A stretch of 6,322 bases of DNA from a bacterium (GCA_009773075.1 WOUX01000239.1:1-6322); one strand, 5' to 3'. Positions 1 through 5,820 are shown, numbered from the stretch's first letter. Program-made: numbers and translations. Notes: generated by a model not told the origin, from the letters alone.

Positions 1-256
1 GGCTATTAATCACAGTGGCCATCATTCCTATATAGTCGGCTGAAGAGCGGTCCATCCCTTCGGCAGTGGCCTTTATTCCACGGAAAATATTCCCGCCACC
101 TATAACAATTGCTATCTCTACACCTAGTTCAAGGACATCCTTAATCTCAGATGAAATGCTGTTTATAACAGCAGGGCTGATTCCATATTCCTCATCGCCC
201 ATCAGGGCCTCTCCACTCAGTTTAAGGAGGACCCTTCTAAAATTAGGCCTTTTCAT
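1..256 (-). CDS. pyrH: UMP kinase, N-terminal part (runs off the left edge)
   Basis: Bacterial UMP kinase phosphorylates UMP to UDP with ATP in the cytoplasm, the entry to UTP and CTP synthesis; it belongs to the amino acid kinase fold and is normally a hexamer. About 85 of the usual 235-240 residues are present. Visible motifs are the nucleotide-binding KLSGEAL (residues 12-18), the glycine-rich GGGNIFRG (53-60) and MDR followed by ADYIGMMATVINS (68-85), all hallmarks of PyrH rather than of other kinases of the fold. I take the ATG at 254-256, which gives the normal short lead MKRPNFRRVLL. This start lies inside the end of tsf, with 14 bp of overlap in another frame and only a weak purine stretch (GGATA) before it, so translation is probably coupled to tsf. 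The rpsB-tsf-pyrH order is common in bacteria. Identification is firm; the rest of the gene is outside the window. Confidence 0.95.
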   Translation of the reverse strand, partial: MKRPNFRRVLLKLSGEALMGDEEYGISPAVINSISSEIKDVLELGVEIAIVIGGGNIFRGIKATAEGMDRSSADYIGMMATVINS

Positions 257-857
257 TATCCAGATTTTCACTCAATTGATAACGGGAAAAACGTCTGATA
301 GATATATTCTCCCCCATCTTGGCTATTAAGGTATCGACTAATTCTTTAACAGAGAGTTCGGGCTCTTTAACGTAAGGCTGTTCCAGTAAGCAGACCTCAG
401 AAAAGTACTTTTCCATTTTTCCATCGACGATTCTATCAATTATCTTTTCAGGTTTCCCGGAGTTTAATGCCTGACTTTTATATATCTCCCTTTCTTTTCC
501 CATAACCTCTTCTGGAACAATTTCTCTTTTCAAATAAAGGGGATTCGAGGCAGCTATGTGCATAGCTATATTTTTTACAAATTCCACAAAATCCGCTGCC
601 TTAGCTACAAAATCAGTTTCACAATTAACCTCTACAAGTACCCCTAGCTTCCCCCCGGGATGAATATATGCCTCTATAATTCCTTCTTTAGAAATCCGAC
701 CTGTCTTCTTAGCTGCTGCCGCCAGCCCTTTTTTTCTCAAGTAATCTATGGCTTTATCAATGTCACCTCTGGTTTCCTCCAGAGCCTTTTTGCAATCCAT
801 AATCCCAGCACTGGTTCTCTCACGCAGACTCTTAACAACAGATGATTTAATCTCCAT
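243..857 (-). CDS. tsf: Translation elongation factor Ts (short form)
   Basis: EF-Ts is the cytoplasmic nucleotide exchange factor that releases GDP from EF-Tu so that it can rebind GTP and aminoacyl-tRNA. The product is 204 residues, matching the short EF-Ts class of about 200-216 residues rather than the E. coli form of about 283. The N-terminal UBA-like domain carries the signature LRERTSAGIMDCKKAL (11-26) and RKKGLAAAAKK (41-51). The core begins with EGIIEAYIH (58-66) and has the EF-Tu-contacting TDFV (81-84) within VNCETDFVAK. The C-terminal GENISIRRF (172-180) is also typical. The ATG at 855-857 fits the family N-terminus. Its ribosome-binding site is modest (AAAGGG, only two bases from the ATG), while a GAGGT lies too far upstream, so expression may lean on read-through from rpsB 67 bp upstream. 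The 3' end overlaps pyrH by 14 bp. No sign of damage. Confidence 0.97.
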   Translation of the reverse strand: MEIKSSVVKSLRERTSAGIMDCKKALEETRGDIDKAIDYLRKKGLAAAAKKTGRISKEGIIEAYIHPGGKLGVLVEVNCETDFVAKAADFVEFVKNIAMHIAASNPLYLKREIVPEEVMGKEREIYKSQALNSGKPEKIIDRIVDGKMEKYFSEVCLLEQPYVKEPELSVKELVDTLIAKMGENISIRRFSRYQLSENLDNEKA

Positions 858-909
858 AACCCTTTTTAATTACCTCATTTGCTAAATTTTTCTATTACTT
901 ATCAAGTTA

Positions 910-923
910 ACAACCTCAGTTGT
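910..923 (-). other. Small hairpin between rpsB and tsf
   Basis: Immediately after the rpsB stop codon the transcript can fold into a perfect 5-bp stem with a 4-base loop (ACAAC, TGAG, GTTGT). It is followed by TAACTTG rather than a run of T, so it is not a standard intrinsic terminator. It could slow transcription, protect the rpsB 3' end or tune the rpsB:tsf ratio. A stem this short also occurs by chance. What is seen is only the inverted repeat; any function is inference. Confidence 0.3.
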
Positions 924-924
924 A

Positions 925-1704
925 TTAGACCTCCACCCGATTTTGAACCACTTCTTCCTCACTATCTTCAATTTCAAGGGACATCTCTTCTTCTCTAGCT
1001 TCGGCTTCTATCTTTTCCTCAAGTTTCTTTCGTCCTTCCAGACAAGCATCTGCAGTCTTTGAAGCAAATAACCGTATAGCTCTAATAGCATCGTCATTTC
1101 CTGGAACGACATAAGTTATATCATCAGGATCACAGTTTGTATCTACTAAGGCAATACTGGGGATACCAAGTTTCTTTGCTTCAGCAACAGATATCCTCTC
1201 CTTTCTGGGATCGACAATCAAAATGGCACCCGGAAGTTTGCCCATATCTTTGATCCCGCCGAGATTCTTCTCTAATTTTTCTCTCTCCTTCTCGATCCTT
1301 AGCACCTCTTTCTTTGTAAGACTACCAATAGTGCCATCGGTTTTCATAGCCTCAATCTTTTTTAATCTGTCTATACTCTGCTTGATAGTTTGAAAATTCG
1401 TTAATGTTCCTCCAAGCCATCTGTTGGTAATATAAAACATATTACATCTCTTGGCTTCTTCCTCAACAGCATCCTGAGCCTGTTTTTTTGTTCCTACAAA
1501 TAGAACTGATTCTCCTTTGGCTACTGTTTCAACTACGAAATTATAAGCCTCTCTGAATAATTGAACAGTCTTTTGCAGGTTGATGATGTAAATCCCATTT
1601 CTTGCCCCAAAAATATACTCTTTCATTTTTGGGTTCCATCGCTTTGTCTGATGTCCAAAATGAACACCAGCCTCCAGCAATTGTTTCATTGTAATATTCA
1701 GCAT
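925..1704 (-). CDS. rpsB: 30S ribosomal protein S2
   Basis: S2 is a late-assembling protein of the small subunit that bridges head and body near S1 and the mRNA exit. The 259-residue product is colinear with the family over its full length: GVHFGHQT (13-20), the first signature FGARNGIYIINL (32-43), VGTKK (70-74), NRWLGGTLTN (94-103), GGIKDM (149-154), the second signature around PGAILIVDPRKE (158-169) and PGNDDAIRAI (201-210). After about residue 221 comes a lysine/glutamate-rich then strongly acidic tail, a variable region in S2. The ATG at 1702-1704 is set by a strong Shine-Dalgarno (AGGAGGT, 1711-1717) six bases upstream; another ATG at 1706-1708 is in a different frame. It heads the rpsB-tsf-pyrH cluster and has about 300 bp of upstream non-coding DNA, the likely site of its promoter and control. 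The gene looks intact. Confidence 0.98.
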   Translation of the reverse strand: MLNITMKQLLEAGVHFGHQTKRWNPKMKEYIFGARNGIYIINLQKTVQLFREAYNFVVETVAKGESVLFVGTKKQAQDAVEEEAKRCNMFYITNRWLGGTLTNFQTIKQSIDRLKKIEAMKTDGTIGSLTKKEVLRIEKEREKLEKNLGGIKDMGKLPGAILIVDPRKERISVAEAKKLGIPSIALVDTNCDPDDITYVVPGNDDAIRAIRLFASKTADACLEGRKKLEEKIEAEAREEEMSLEIEDSEEEVVQNRVEV

Positions 1705-1790
1705 CCATTAACCTCCTCGGTTGGTCCCCACATTCCTTCTACCTCCCTATTGCTGGATATCAATTTCTATTGTACAGGTATCTTATAGGG

Positions 1791-1811
1791 GTTCAGCTAT
1801 CAGTGTTCAGC
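1791..1811 (-). repeat. Three tandem CTGA heptads
   Basis: On the minus strand three consecutive 7-base units read GCTGAAC, ACTGATA and GCTGAAC, sharing an xCTGAxx pattern; the first and third are identical. Such arrays of heptads are a known style of short tandem repeat in intergenic DNA of several bacteria. Here they lie 87 bp upstream of the rpsB start, between the candidate leader hairpin and the ribosome-binding site. The repeat is directly visible; function and origin are unknown. Confidence 0.5.
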
Positions 1812-1813
1812 TT

Positions 1814-1858
1814 TTCCGTATAAGGTAGATGAGTTTGCCAGCTCGTCAGTTTTCGGAA
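1814..1858 (-). other. Possible stem-loop in the rpsB leader
   Basis: The ends of this 45-base stretch are perfect complements (TTCCG and CGGAA on the minus strand). Inside them GACGAG faces CTCATC across an 8-base loop, with one C-A mismatch. If transcription starts upstream near 1870 or 1940, this would fold in the rpsB 5' leader. No T-run follows, so it is not a terminator. The pairing is modest and may be chance. Confidence 0.25.
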
Positions 1859-1874
1859 TCATAATTGGTTTTCT

Positions 1875-1903
1875 ATGATAGCTTATTGGTTAAATTTTAT
1901 TAA
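1875..1903 (-). promoter_or_regulatory. Candidate rpsB promoter (proximal)
   Basis: Reading toward rpsB, TTAATA (1898-1903, four of six matches to TTGACA) is separated by 17 bp from TATCAT (1875-1880, five of six to TATAAT). The -10 lies between two AACCAAT direct repeats (1864-1870 and 1885-1891, 21 bp apart), which could be coincidence or an operator. It would give a leader of about 165 bases. The region is AT-rich, so such matches are easily found by chance. Confidence 0.3.
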
Positions 1904-1948
1904 TTAGCTTTGCATCGTACTGCAATTCTGCAAGATACAAAATTTATT

Positions 1949-1977
1949 TAGATAGCACATCGTATTTTATATTGCAA
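1949..1977 (-). promoter_or_regulatory. Candidate rpsB promoter (distal)
   Basis: TTGCAA (1972-1977) and TATCTA (1949-1954) are spaced by 17 bp, and the -10 is preceded by TGC, giving an extended -10 TGn motif. The -35 matches four of six consensus bases but the -10 only three, so the TGn is what makes the site plausible. It starts 28 bp after the argJ stop codon and reads toward rpsB. It competes with the proximal candidate at 1875-1903. Confidence 0.3.
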
Positions 1978-2004
1978 GGAAAAATTTTTCTCACCTTTTT
2001 ATTT

Positions 2005-2892
2005 TTAGGTTCTATAGTTAGCATTTATAGTCACATATTCCGGAGACAAGTCAGTAGTAAAGACCCTGGCATTACTTGAGCCGCTGTTTAAGTCTATTAC
2101 AACCTTAAATTCTTCTCTCTGGAGGACTTTAGATGCCCTTTCTTCCTGTTCAATCCCTGTTCCGACTCCGTTTTTAACCACCATTATATCTTCAAAAGAT
2201 ATGTTGATCTTCTCTGGCTCAATATCGACACCTGATGCTCCAATGGCCGAAATGATCCTCCCCCAATTGCAATCTTCTCCGAAAAAAGCTGTCTTTACCA
2301 GATTTGAATTTGCAACACTGAAGGCTACTTTAGCCGCATTATGGTACTCTTTTGAATTTACAACACTGATCTCGACAAATTTTGTAGCTCCTTCTCCATC
2401 TTTAACGATCATACTGGACAACTTTACCAGGACATCCACCAGTAGGTTTCTGAAAAGCTCAAGATCCTGAGAACGTCCGGTTATAGTTGGATTTTTAGCC
2501 TTTCCGTTGGCTAGAACCATGGCCATATCATTAGTACTGGTTTCGCCGTCTATACTTATACTGTTAAAAGAACATCTAATGCCCTCTTTAAAGACCTTTT
2601 CCAAGGTTTCAGCTTCAATAGCTGCATCTGTTAGGATGAACGAAAGCATAGTAGCCATATTGGGCATTATCATCCCTGCGCCTTTTGCTATGCCACATAC
2701 AGTAATTTCTTTATCGCCGATTGTTTCTTTTTTCCACACTACCTTGGGATGTGTATCAGTGGTCAAGATTGCCTCTGCTGCGGAAAGGATTCCATCAGGG
2801 GTTAGCCCCTCCACAAGTTGAGGAATATTTTTGGAGATTATTTCTATGGGAAGCCTTTTCCCAATTACCCCTGTTGAAGCACTCCGGTACAT
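2005..2892 (-). CDS. argJ: ArgJ (glutamate N-acetyltransferase), C-terminal part of a broken gene
   Basis: ArgJ transfers the acetyl group from N-acetylornithine to glutamate, closing the cyclic arginine pathway; bifunctional forms also use acetyl-CoA. This frame holds most of the protein. ASTGVIG (residues 5-11) opens the conserved part; KGAGMIMPNMATML (70-83) contains the self-cleavage site with Thr81 as the expected nucleophile; SFNSISIDGETSTND (108-122), VKDGEGATKFVEI, FGEDCNWGRIISAIGASGV and the C-terminal FTTDLSPEYVTINANYRT are all normal. The nominal ATG at 2890-2892 is not a real gene start: it falls inside the codons of the ACTG motif read in the other frame. Compared with family members, about 26-27 residues between ACTG and ASTGVIG are missing, and the upstream half lies in another frame (2865-3134). 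As read, no intact ArgJ can be made. Either a genuine deletion or an assembly error explains this. Confidence 0.9.
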   Translation of the reverse strand: MYRSASTGVIGKRLPIEIISKNIPQLVEGLTPDGILSAAEAILTTDTHPKVVWKKETIGDKEITVCGIAKGAGMIMPNMATMLSFILTDAAIEAETLEKVFKEGIRCSFNSISIDGETSTNDMAMVLANGKAKNPTITGRSQDLELFRNLLVDVLVKLSSMIVKDGEGATKFVEISVVNSKEYHNAAKVAFSVANSNLVKTAFFGEDCNWGRIISAIGASGVDIEPEKINISFEDIMVVKNGVGTGIEQEERASKVLQREEFKVVIDLNSGSSNARVFTTDLSPEYVTINANYRT

Positions 2893-3134
2893 GCGTTAGC
2901 ATTACCGCTGTTTACAACAATCGCCTGACATAAATGCTTTTTTGCCTTTTCTATACTTACCAAAATCGGCGCAGCCTTAACCTTATTTTGAGTAAAAACC
3001 GCTGCTGTGGCAGCTGGTGTCTCTGAATAGATTAGGGCTAAGTCCTTCACTTTATTCCGCTTGATTCCTGCTGAAATGCCACTGGCTAAAAACCCGGGCA
3101 CAACAAATCTCATATGGCCATCCCCTTTTTGCAT
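2865..3134 (-). CDS. argJ: ArgJ, N-terminal part of a broken gene
   Basis: This is the 5' piece of argJ. It shows the family N-terminus PGFLASGISAGIK (13-25), KDLALI, then AAVFTQNKVKAAP and NSGNANACTG (75-84). It then runs into VLQQG and a stop, which is out-of-frame translation of the DNA encoding ASTGVIG in the downstream fragment (2005-2892). The useful sequence therefore ends at about 2883. Two starts are possible. The ATG at 3132-3134 has AAGGA four bases upstream. The ATG at 3111-3113 is preceded by AAAAGGGGA at good spacing and gives the more usual short lead MRFVVPGF. The gene begins 26 bp after the secA stop with no promoter visible between them, so it is probably cotranscribed with secA. 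With a normal central block the full protein would be about 400 residues, the usual ArgJ size. Confidence 0.88.
   Translation of the reverse strand: MQKGDGHMRFVVPGFLASGISAGIKRNKVKDLALIYSETPAATAAVFTQNKVKAAPILVSIEKAKKHLCQAIVVNSGNANACTGVLQQG
2875..2890 (-). other. argJ: Deletion junction inside argJ
   Basis: On the minus strand the codons ACC GGA (end of NSGNANACTG) are followed by just GT before GCT TCA ACA (start of ASTGVIG). Known ArgJ proteins have about 27 residues between these motifs, so about 79 bp are missing, which shifts the frame by one. Both flanks are well conserved right up to the junction, so the change is a clean excision rather than gradual decay. The family spacing is from memory, so the exact size is approximate. 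Confidence 0.8.
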
Positions 3135-3160
3135 TAAGTCCTTACATACCTGATTTTAAC

Positions 3161-5371
3161 TCAGGCACTTTCCACTTGACCCCTTTGAAGACAGCACTTC
3201 TTGTATTTTTTTCCACTACCACAAGGGCACGGCTCATTTCTGCCTGTCTTGTTGTCCCCCCTTTTAACGGGTTGCTGTTTCTCAGTTTGCGATTCCTCTT
3301 CCCCCCTGGAGAGAAAAAATCGTTGCTGTCTGGTTGGAACCAGTGATGAAAAATCTTCCTCCTTGGCTAGTTGAACCCTGTATAGTTTCTCTAAAGCGTC
3401 TTCTTTAATCCGGTTAATCATATCCATAAACATTCCATAGCCTTCTCTTTGGTATTCCCGAAGGGGATCCTTCTGGCCGTACCCTCTGAGTCCAATGCCT
3501 TCTCTCAGATGGTCCATAGCCAGAAGATGATCTTTCCAGAGGTTGTCAATACCCTGGAGATAGATAACCTTCTCCAAATAGCGCATAGCGGTTTCACCTA
3601 ACTCTGCCTCTTTTCTATTATAAAACTCCCTGCCCTGAGAGGTTATCGATTCAATTAGCTTTTCTCGGGTCAAACTATCAACAGGGATATTGCCAATACC
3701 TATCCGGAAAGAGAACTGTTTGTAAATAGCTTCATTTAAACCTTTAATATCCCACTCATCCGGATAGGATTTTTCGTCAACATAAACCCCGGTGATCTCT
3801 TCAATTCTTTCCTCTGTGATTTCTTCGATACTCCCTTTTAAGTTTTCACTGCTCAATACTTCCCTACGTTCTTTATAGATTACTTCTCGTTGCCTATTCA
3901 TAACATCATCATATTCAAGTAGGTGTTTACGAATATCGAAATTGTGACTCTCCACCTTACGCTGAGCATTTTCTATCGCTTTACTGACTAATCCATGCTC
4001 GATGGGCTGTCCCTCTTCCATCCCTAATTTGTCCATGATAGTGGAGATCCTTTCGGCCCCAAAGATCCTTAGTAAATCATCTTCCAACGAGAGGTAAAAC
4101 TTGGAGGAACCTGGATCACCCTGTCTGCCTGATCTTCCTCTTAACTGATTGTCAATACGACGGCTCTCATGCCTCTCTGTACCCAAGATATGCAAGCCAC
4201 CCAGAGCAATAACCTCCTCTTTTTCCCTACGACATATATGCATCATTTGATCCAGGGTCTCTTGGTATTTTTCTGAATGGATATCTTTCTCTAACTTCTC
4301 CGCAGCCAAAAACTCCGGATTGCCGCCCAGAATAATGTCAGTTCCTCTACCAGCCATGTTTGTCGAGATTGTTACAGCATGTTTTCTGCCTGCCTGGGCT
4401 ACAATTTCGGCCTCTCTCTGGTGGTGTTTGGCGTTTAAGACATGGTGTTTGATCCCCTGCCTTTTAAGCATTTTACTTAACTGCTCAGATTTCTCGATGG
4501 ATATAGTTCCCACCAATACAGGGCGCCCAAGCTTATTTAACTCTATTATCTCATTAACAACAGCATTGAACTTCTCTCTTTCTGTTTTATATATGACATC
4601 CGGGTTGTCTCTTCTTACCATAGGCATATTGGTTGGTATAACCATAACATCCAGATTATATATCTTCTTGAATTCTGCCGCTTCCGTATCGGCTGTTCCG
4701 GTCATCCCTGCCAGTTTATCATACATCCTAAAGTAATTTTGAAAGGTAATGGAAGCCAGGGTTTGATTCTCGTTTTCAATCTTGACATTCTCCTTTGCTT
4801 CCAATGCCTGATGCAGGCCGTCACTGTATCTTCTTCCCGGCATTAACCTTCCGGTAAACTCGTCAACTATTACTACCTGGTTATCTTTAACCACATAGTC
4901 GATGTCTTTCTTAAACAAGGTATGTGCTTTTAATGCTTGATTTACATGATGCAGCATCTCAATATTTCTTGGATCATATAGGTTTTCAATGTGAAGTAAT
5001 TTCTCAACTTCACCAACCCCTTTTTCTGTCAGGACAACCGTTCTTGTCTTCTCCTCTATGGTATAGTCTTTCTCATTTTTAACCCGTGGGATGATTCTGT
5101 TGATTTGATAGTATTTGTCAGTGGATTCCTCAGTAGAGCCTGATATAATAAGAGGCGTTCTGGCTTCATCTATTAAGATACTGTCTACCTCATCTACAAT
5201 TGCATAATGAAGCTTGCGCTGCACATAGTCATCCAGGCTGAATTTCATATTGTCTCTGAGATAGTCAAAACCAAACTCGTTGTTTGTACCATAGGTGATG
5301 TCAGAATTGTATGATTTCCTCCTGCTTTCATCATCCATATCGTGTACAATCACACCTACGGACAAGCCCAA
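3161..5371 (-). CDS. secA: SecA preprotein translocase ATPase, C-terminal part of a broken gene
   Basis: SecA is the ATPase motor that pushes preproteins through SecYEG at the inner face of the cytoplasmic membrane. This frame carries nearly all of it: GTNNEFGFDYLRDNM (28-42), the DEAD-type Walker B DEVD (60-63), LIDEARTPLIISG (66-78), the preprotein-binding region, MTGTAD (223-228), NMAGRGTDI (338-346), RGRSGRQGDPGSS (411-423) in the second ATPase fold, WKDHLLAMDHLREG (612-625) of the helical scaffold, and a C-terminal SecB/lipid-binding zinc tail with cysteines 715, 717, 726 and 727. The nominal TTG start at 5369-5371 is not genuine: it is the Leu codon of the conserved FLGLSVGV, and the frame stays open a little further upstream (RF). 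The N-terminal 121 residues are in another frame (5376-5744), and about 25 codons between the halves are missing. argJ follows after 26 bp. Confidence 0.93.
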   Translation of the reverse strand: MGLSVGVIVHDMDDESRRKSYNSDITYGTNNEFGFDYLRDNMKFSLDDYVQRKLHYAIVDEVDSILIDEARTPLIISGSTEESTDKYYQINRIIPRVKNEKDYTIEEKTRTVVLTEKGVGEVEKLLHIENLYDPRNIEMLHHVNQALKAHTLFKKDIDYVVKDNQVVIVDEFTGRLMPGRRYSDGLHQALEAKENVKIENENQTLASITFQNYFRMYDKLAGMTGTADTEAAEFKKIYNLDVMVIPTNMPMVRRDNPDVIYKTEREKFNAVVNEIIELNKLGRPVLVGTISIEKSEQLSKMLKRQGIKHHVLNAKHHQREAEIVAQAGRKHAVTISTNMAGRGTDIILGGNPEFLAAEKLEKDIHSEKYQETLDQMMHICRREKEEVIALGGLHILGTERHESRRIDNQLRGRSGRQGDPGSSKFYLSLEDDLLRIFGAERISTIMDKLGMEEGQPIEHGLVSKAIENAQRKVESHNFDIRKHLLEYDDVMNRQREVIYKERREVLSSENLKGSIEEITEERIEEITGVYVDEKSYPDEWDIKGLNEAIYKQFSFRIGIGNIPVDSLTREKLIESITSQGREFYNRKEAELGETAMRYLEKVIYLQGIDNLWKDHLLAMDHLREGIGLRGYGQKDPLREYQREGYGMFMDMINRIKEDALEKLYRVQLAKEEDFSSLVPTRQQRFFLSRGEEESQTEKQQPVKRGDNKTGRNEPCPCGSGKKYKKCCLQRGQVESA

Positions 5372-5387
5372 AAATCTACTTCAATGC
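5369..5387 (-). other. secA: Deletion junction inside secA
   Basis: On the minus strand GCA TTG (Ala-Leu of PAYINAL) is followed by only AAGTAGA before TTT TTG GGC (Phe-Leu-Gly of FLGLSVG). SecA proteins of E. coli and Bacillus have 27 residues between these points, including the conserved VTVNDYLA-type segment just after Walker A. About 74 bp are therefore absent, giving a frame change and an immediate TAG. The loss removes part of the first nucleotide-binding domain, so neither frameshifting nor stop read-through could restore an active ATPase. Confidence 0.82.
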
Positions 5388-5744
5388 ATTAATATAAGCA
5401 GGGAGCGTAGAAGCCAGGGTTTTACCTTCACCGGTCTTCATCTCTGCAATCTTCCCTTTATGGAGAACTATGCCCCCTATCAATTGGGCATCGAAATGAC
5501 GTTCTCCTAAAACCCGTCTTGATGTCTCTCTGACCACTGCAAAGGCTTCTGGTAAAATTTCATCCAGTGGTTCTCCCCTTTCAATTCTTTCTTTAAACTC
5601 AGGAGTTTTAGCCTGTAATTGATGGTCTTTTAACTTATTTACCTCTGCTTCTAAGTCGTTAATGCAAGCAACCAAAGGCTGTAGTTTTTTCAGGTCTCGC
5701 TCATTTTTACTTCCGATTACCTTCTTTAATACAGTTCCAATCAA
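5376..5744 (-). CDS. secA: SecA, N-terminal part of a broken gene
   Basis: This is the 5' piece of secA, 122 codons ending in Lys-stop. It aligns end to end with the SecA N-terminus: VIGSKNERDLKKL (9-21), the EAFAVVRE segment, RHFDAQLIGG, and the Walker A P-loop MKTGEGKT (102-109) followed by LPAYINAL (114-121). The next 27 or so family residues are absent and the gene resumes in another frame at about 5377. The start is TTG (5742-5744): no in-frame ATG lies nearby, the protein begins at the expected place (MIGTVLKKVIGSKN), and an AAGGGG sequence sits 8 bases upstream. Expressed alone, this fragment would have the P-loop but no Walker B or second ATPase domain and should be inactive. Confidence 0.9.
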   Translation of the reverse strand: MIGTVLKKVIGSKNERDLKKLQPLVACINDLEAEVNKLKDHQLQAKTPEFKERIERGEPLDEILPEAFAVVRETSRRVLGERHFDAQLIGGIVLHKGKIAEMKTGEGKTLASTLPAYINALK

Positions 5745-5752
5745 TTCCTAAT

Positions 5753-5758
5753 CCCCTT
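5753..5758 (-). promoter_or_regulatory. Ribosome-binding site for secA, supporting its TTG start
   Basis: AAGGGG on the minus strand lies 8 bases before the TTG at 5742-5744. The closer AGGA is only one base from the TTG, too near to be used. Together with the family N-terminus this fixes the TTG as the start codon. Confidence 0.6.
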
Positions 5759-5769
5759 ATAGATAACCA

Positions 5770-5798
5770 TATATAAGCATTCAGCCAAAAGCCTTCAA
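5770..5798 (-). promoter_or_regulatory. Candidate secA promoter
   Basis: TTGAAG (5793-5798) and TATATA (5770-5775) are separated by exactly 17 bp on the minus strand, each matching four of six sigma-70 consensus bases. Transcription would begin near 5763, leaving a leader of about 18 bases that still includes the AAGGGG ribosome-binding site. It lies in the 76-bp gap after the upstream transporter gene, where a new unit with an unrelated function would be expected to start. No clear terminator for the upstream gene is seen in the gap. Confidence 0.4.
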
Positions 5799-5820
5799 TT
5801 TAGAATTTGGAGTGTTTTTT

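Larger units (their letters stand above)
1705..2004 (-). other. Non-coding region between argJ and rpsB
   Basis: These 300 bp contain no convincing gene in any frame. The part next to argJ (about 1861-2004) is very AT-rich and holds two weak promoter candidates reading toward rpsB, a pair of AACCAAT direct repeats and an imperfect duplication. The part next to rpsB (about 1709-1860) is less AT-rich and holds a possible 45-base stem-loop, three tandem CTGA-containing heptads and the rpsB Shine-Dalgarno. I see no clear intrinsic terminator for argJ. The simplest reading is an intergenic promoter plus a leader for the rpsB operon. Whether S2 represses its own leader, as it does in some bacteria, cannot be judged from sequence alone. 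Confidence 0.6.

Noticed and set aside
1705..1720. Hairpin hiding the rpsB Shine-Dalgarno (AACC pairing with GGTT)
   Set aside because: Only four base pairs around a 5-base loop; too weak to be credible without comparative support.
1979..1990. Perfect 12-bp palindrome GAAAAATTTTTC after argJ as a terminator
   Set aside because: With almost only A-T pairs and no spare bases for a loop it would not make a stable RNA hairpin, and no GC-rich stem with a T-run follows. It is probably a by-product of AT-rich DNA.
4320..4736. A 138-codon open frame on the plus strand inside secA
   Set aside because: It lies entirely opposite conserved SecA codons, its translation resembles no family I know, and it has no convincing ribosome-binding site. 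The other plus-strand frames are rejected for the same reasons.
5369..5371. TTG at 5369-5371 as the true start of a shortened SecA
   Set aside because: It is the Leu codon within the conserved FLGLSVG, the frame continues upstream, and no ribosome-binding site precedes it. The protein would also lack the P-loop.
5369..5387. Programmed frameshift or translational bypass joining the two secA pieces
   Set aside because: A slippage site would leave all residues encoded. Here about 25 conserved residues are not encoded in any frame at the joint, so no recoding event could rebuild SecA. The argJ joint is rejected for the same reason.
5741..5770. Nine-codon ORF whose TGA overlaps the secA TTG start
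   Set aside because: An upstream coupling peptide is tempting, but its ATG has no Shine-Dalgarno and falls upstream of the predicted transcript start, so it would not be on the mRNA.
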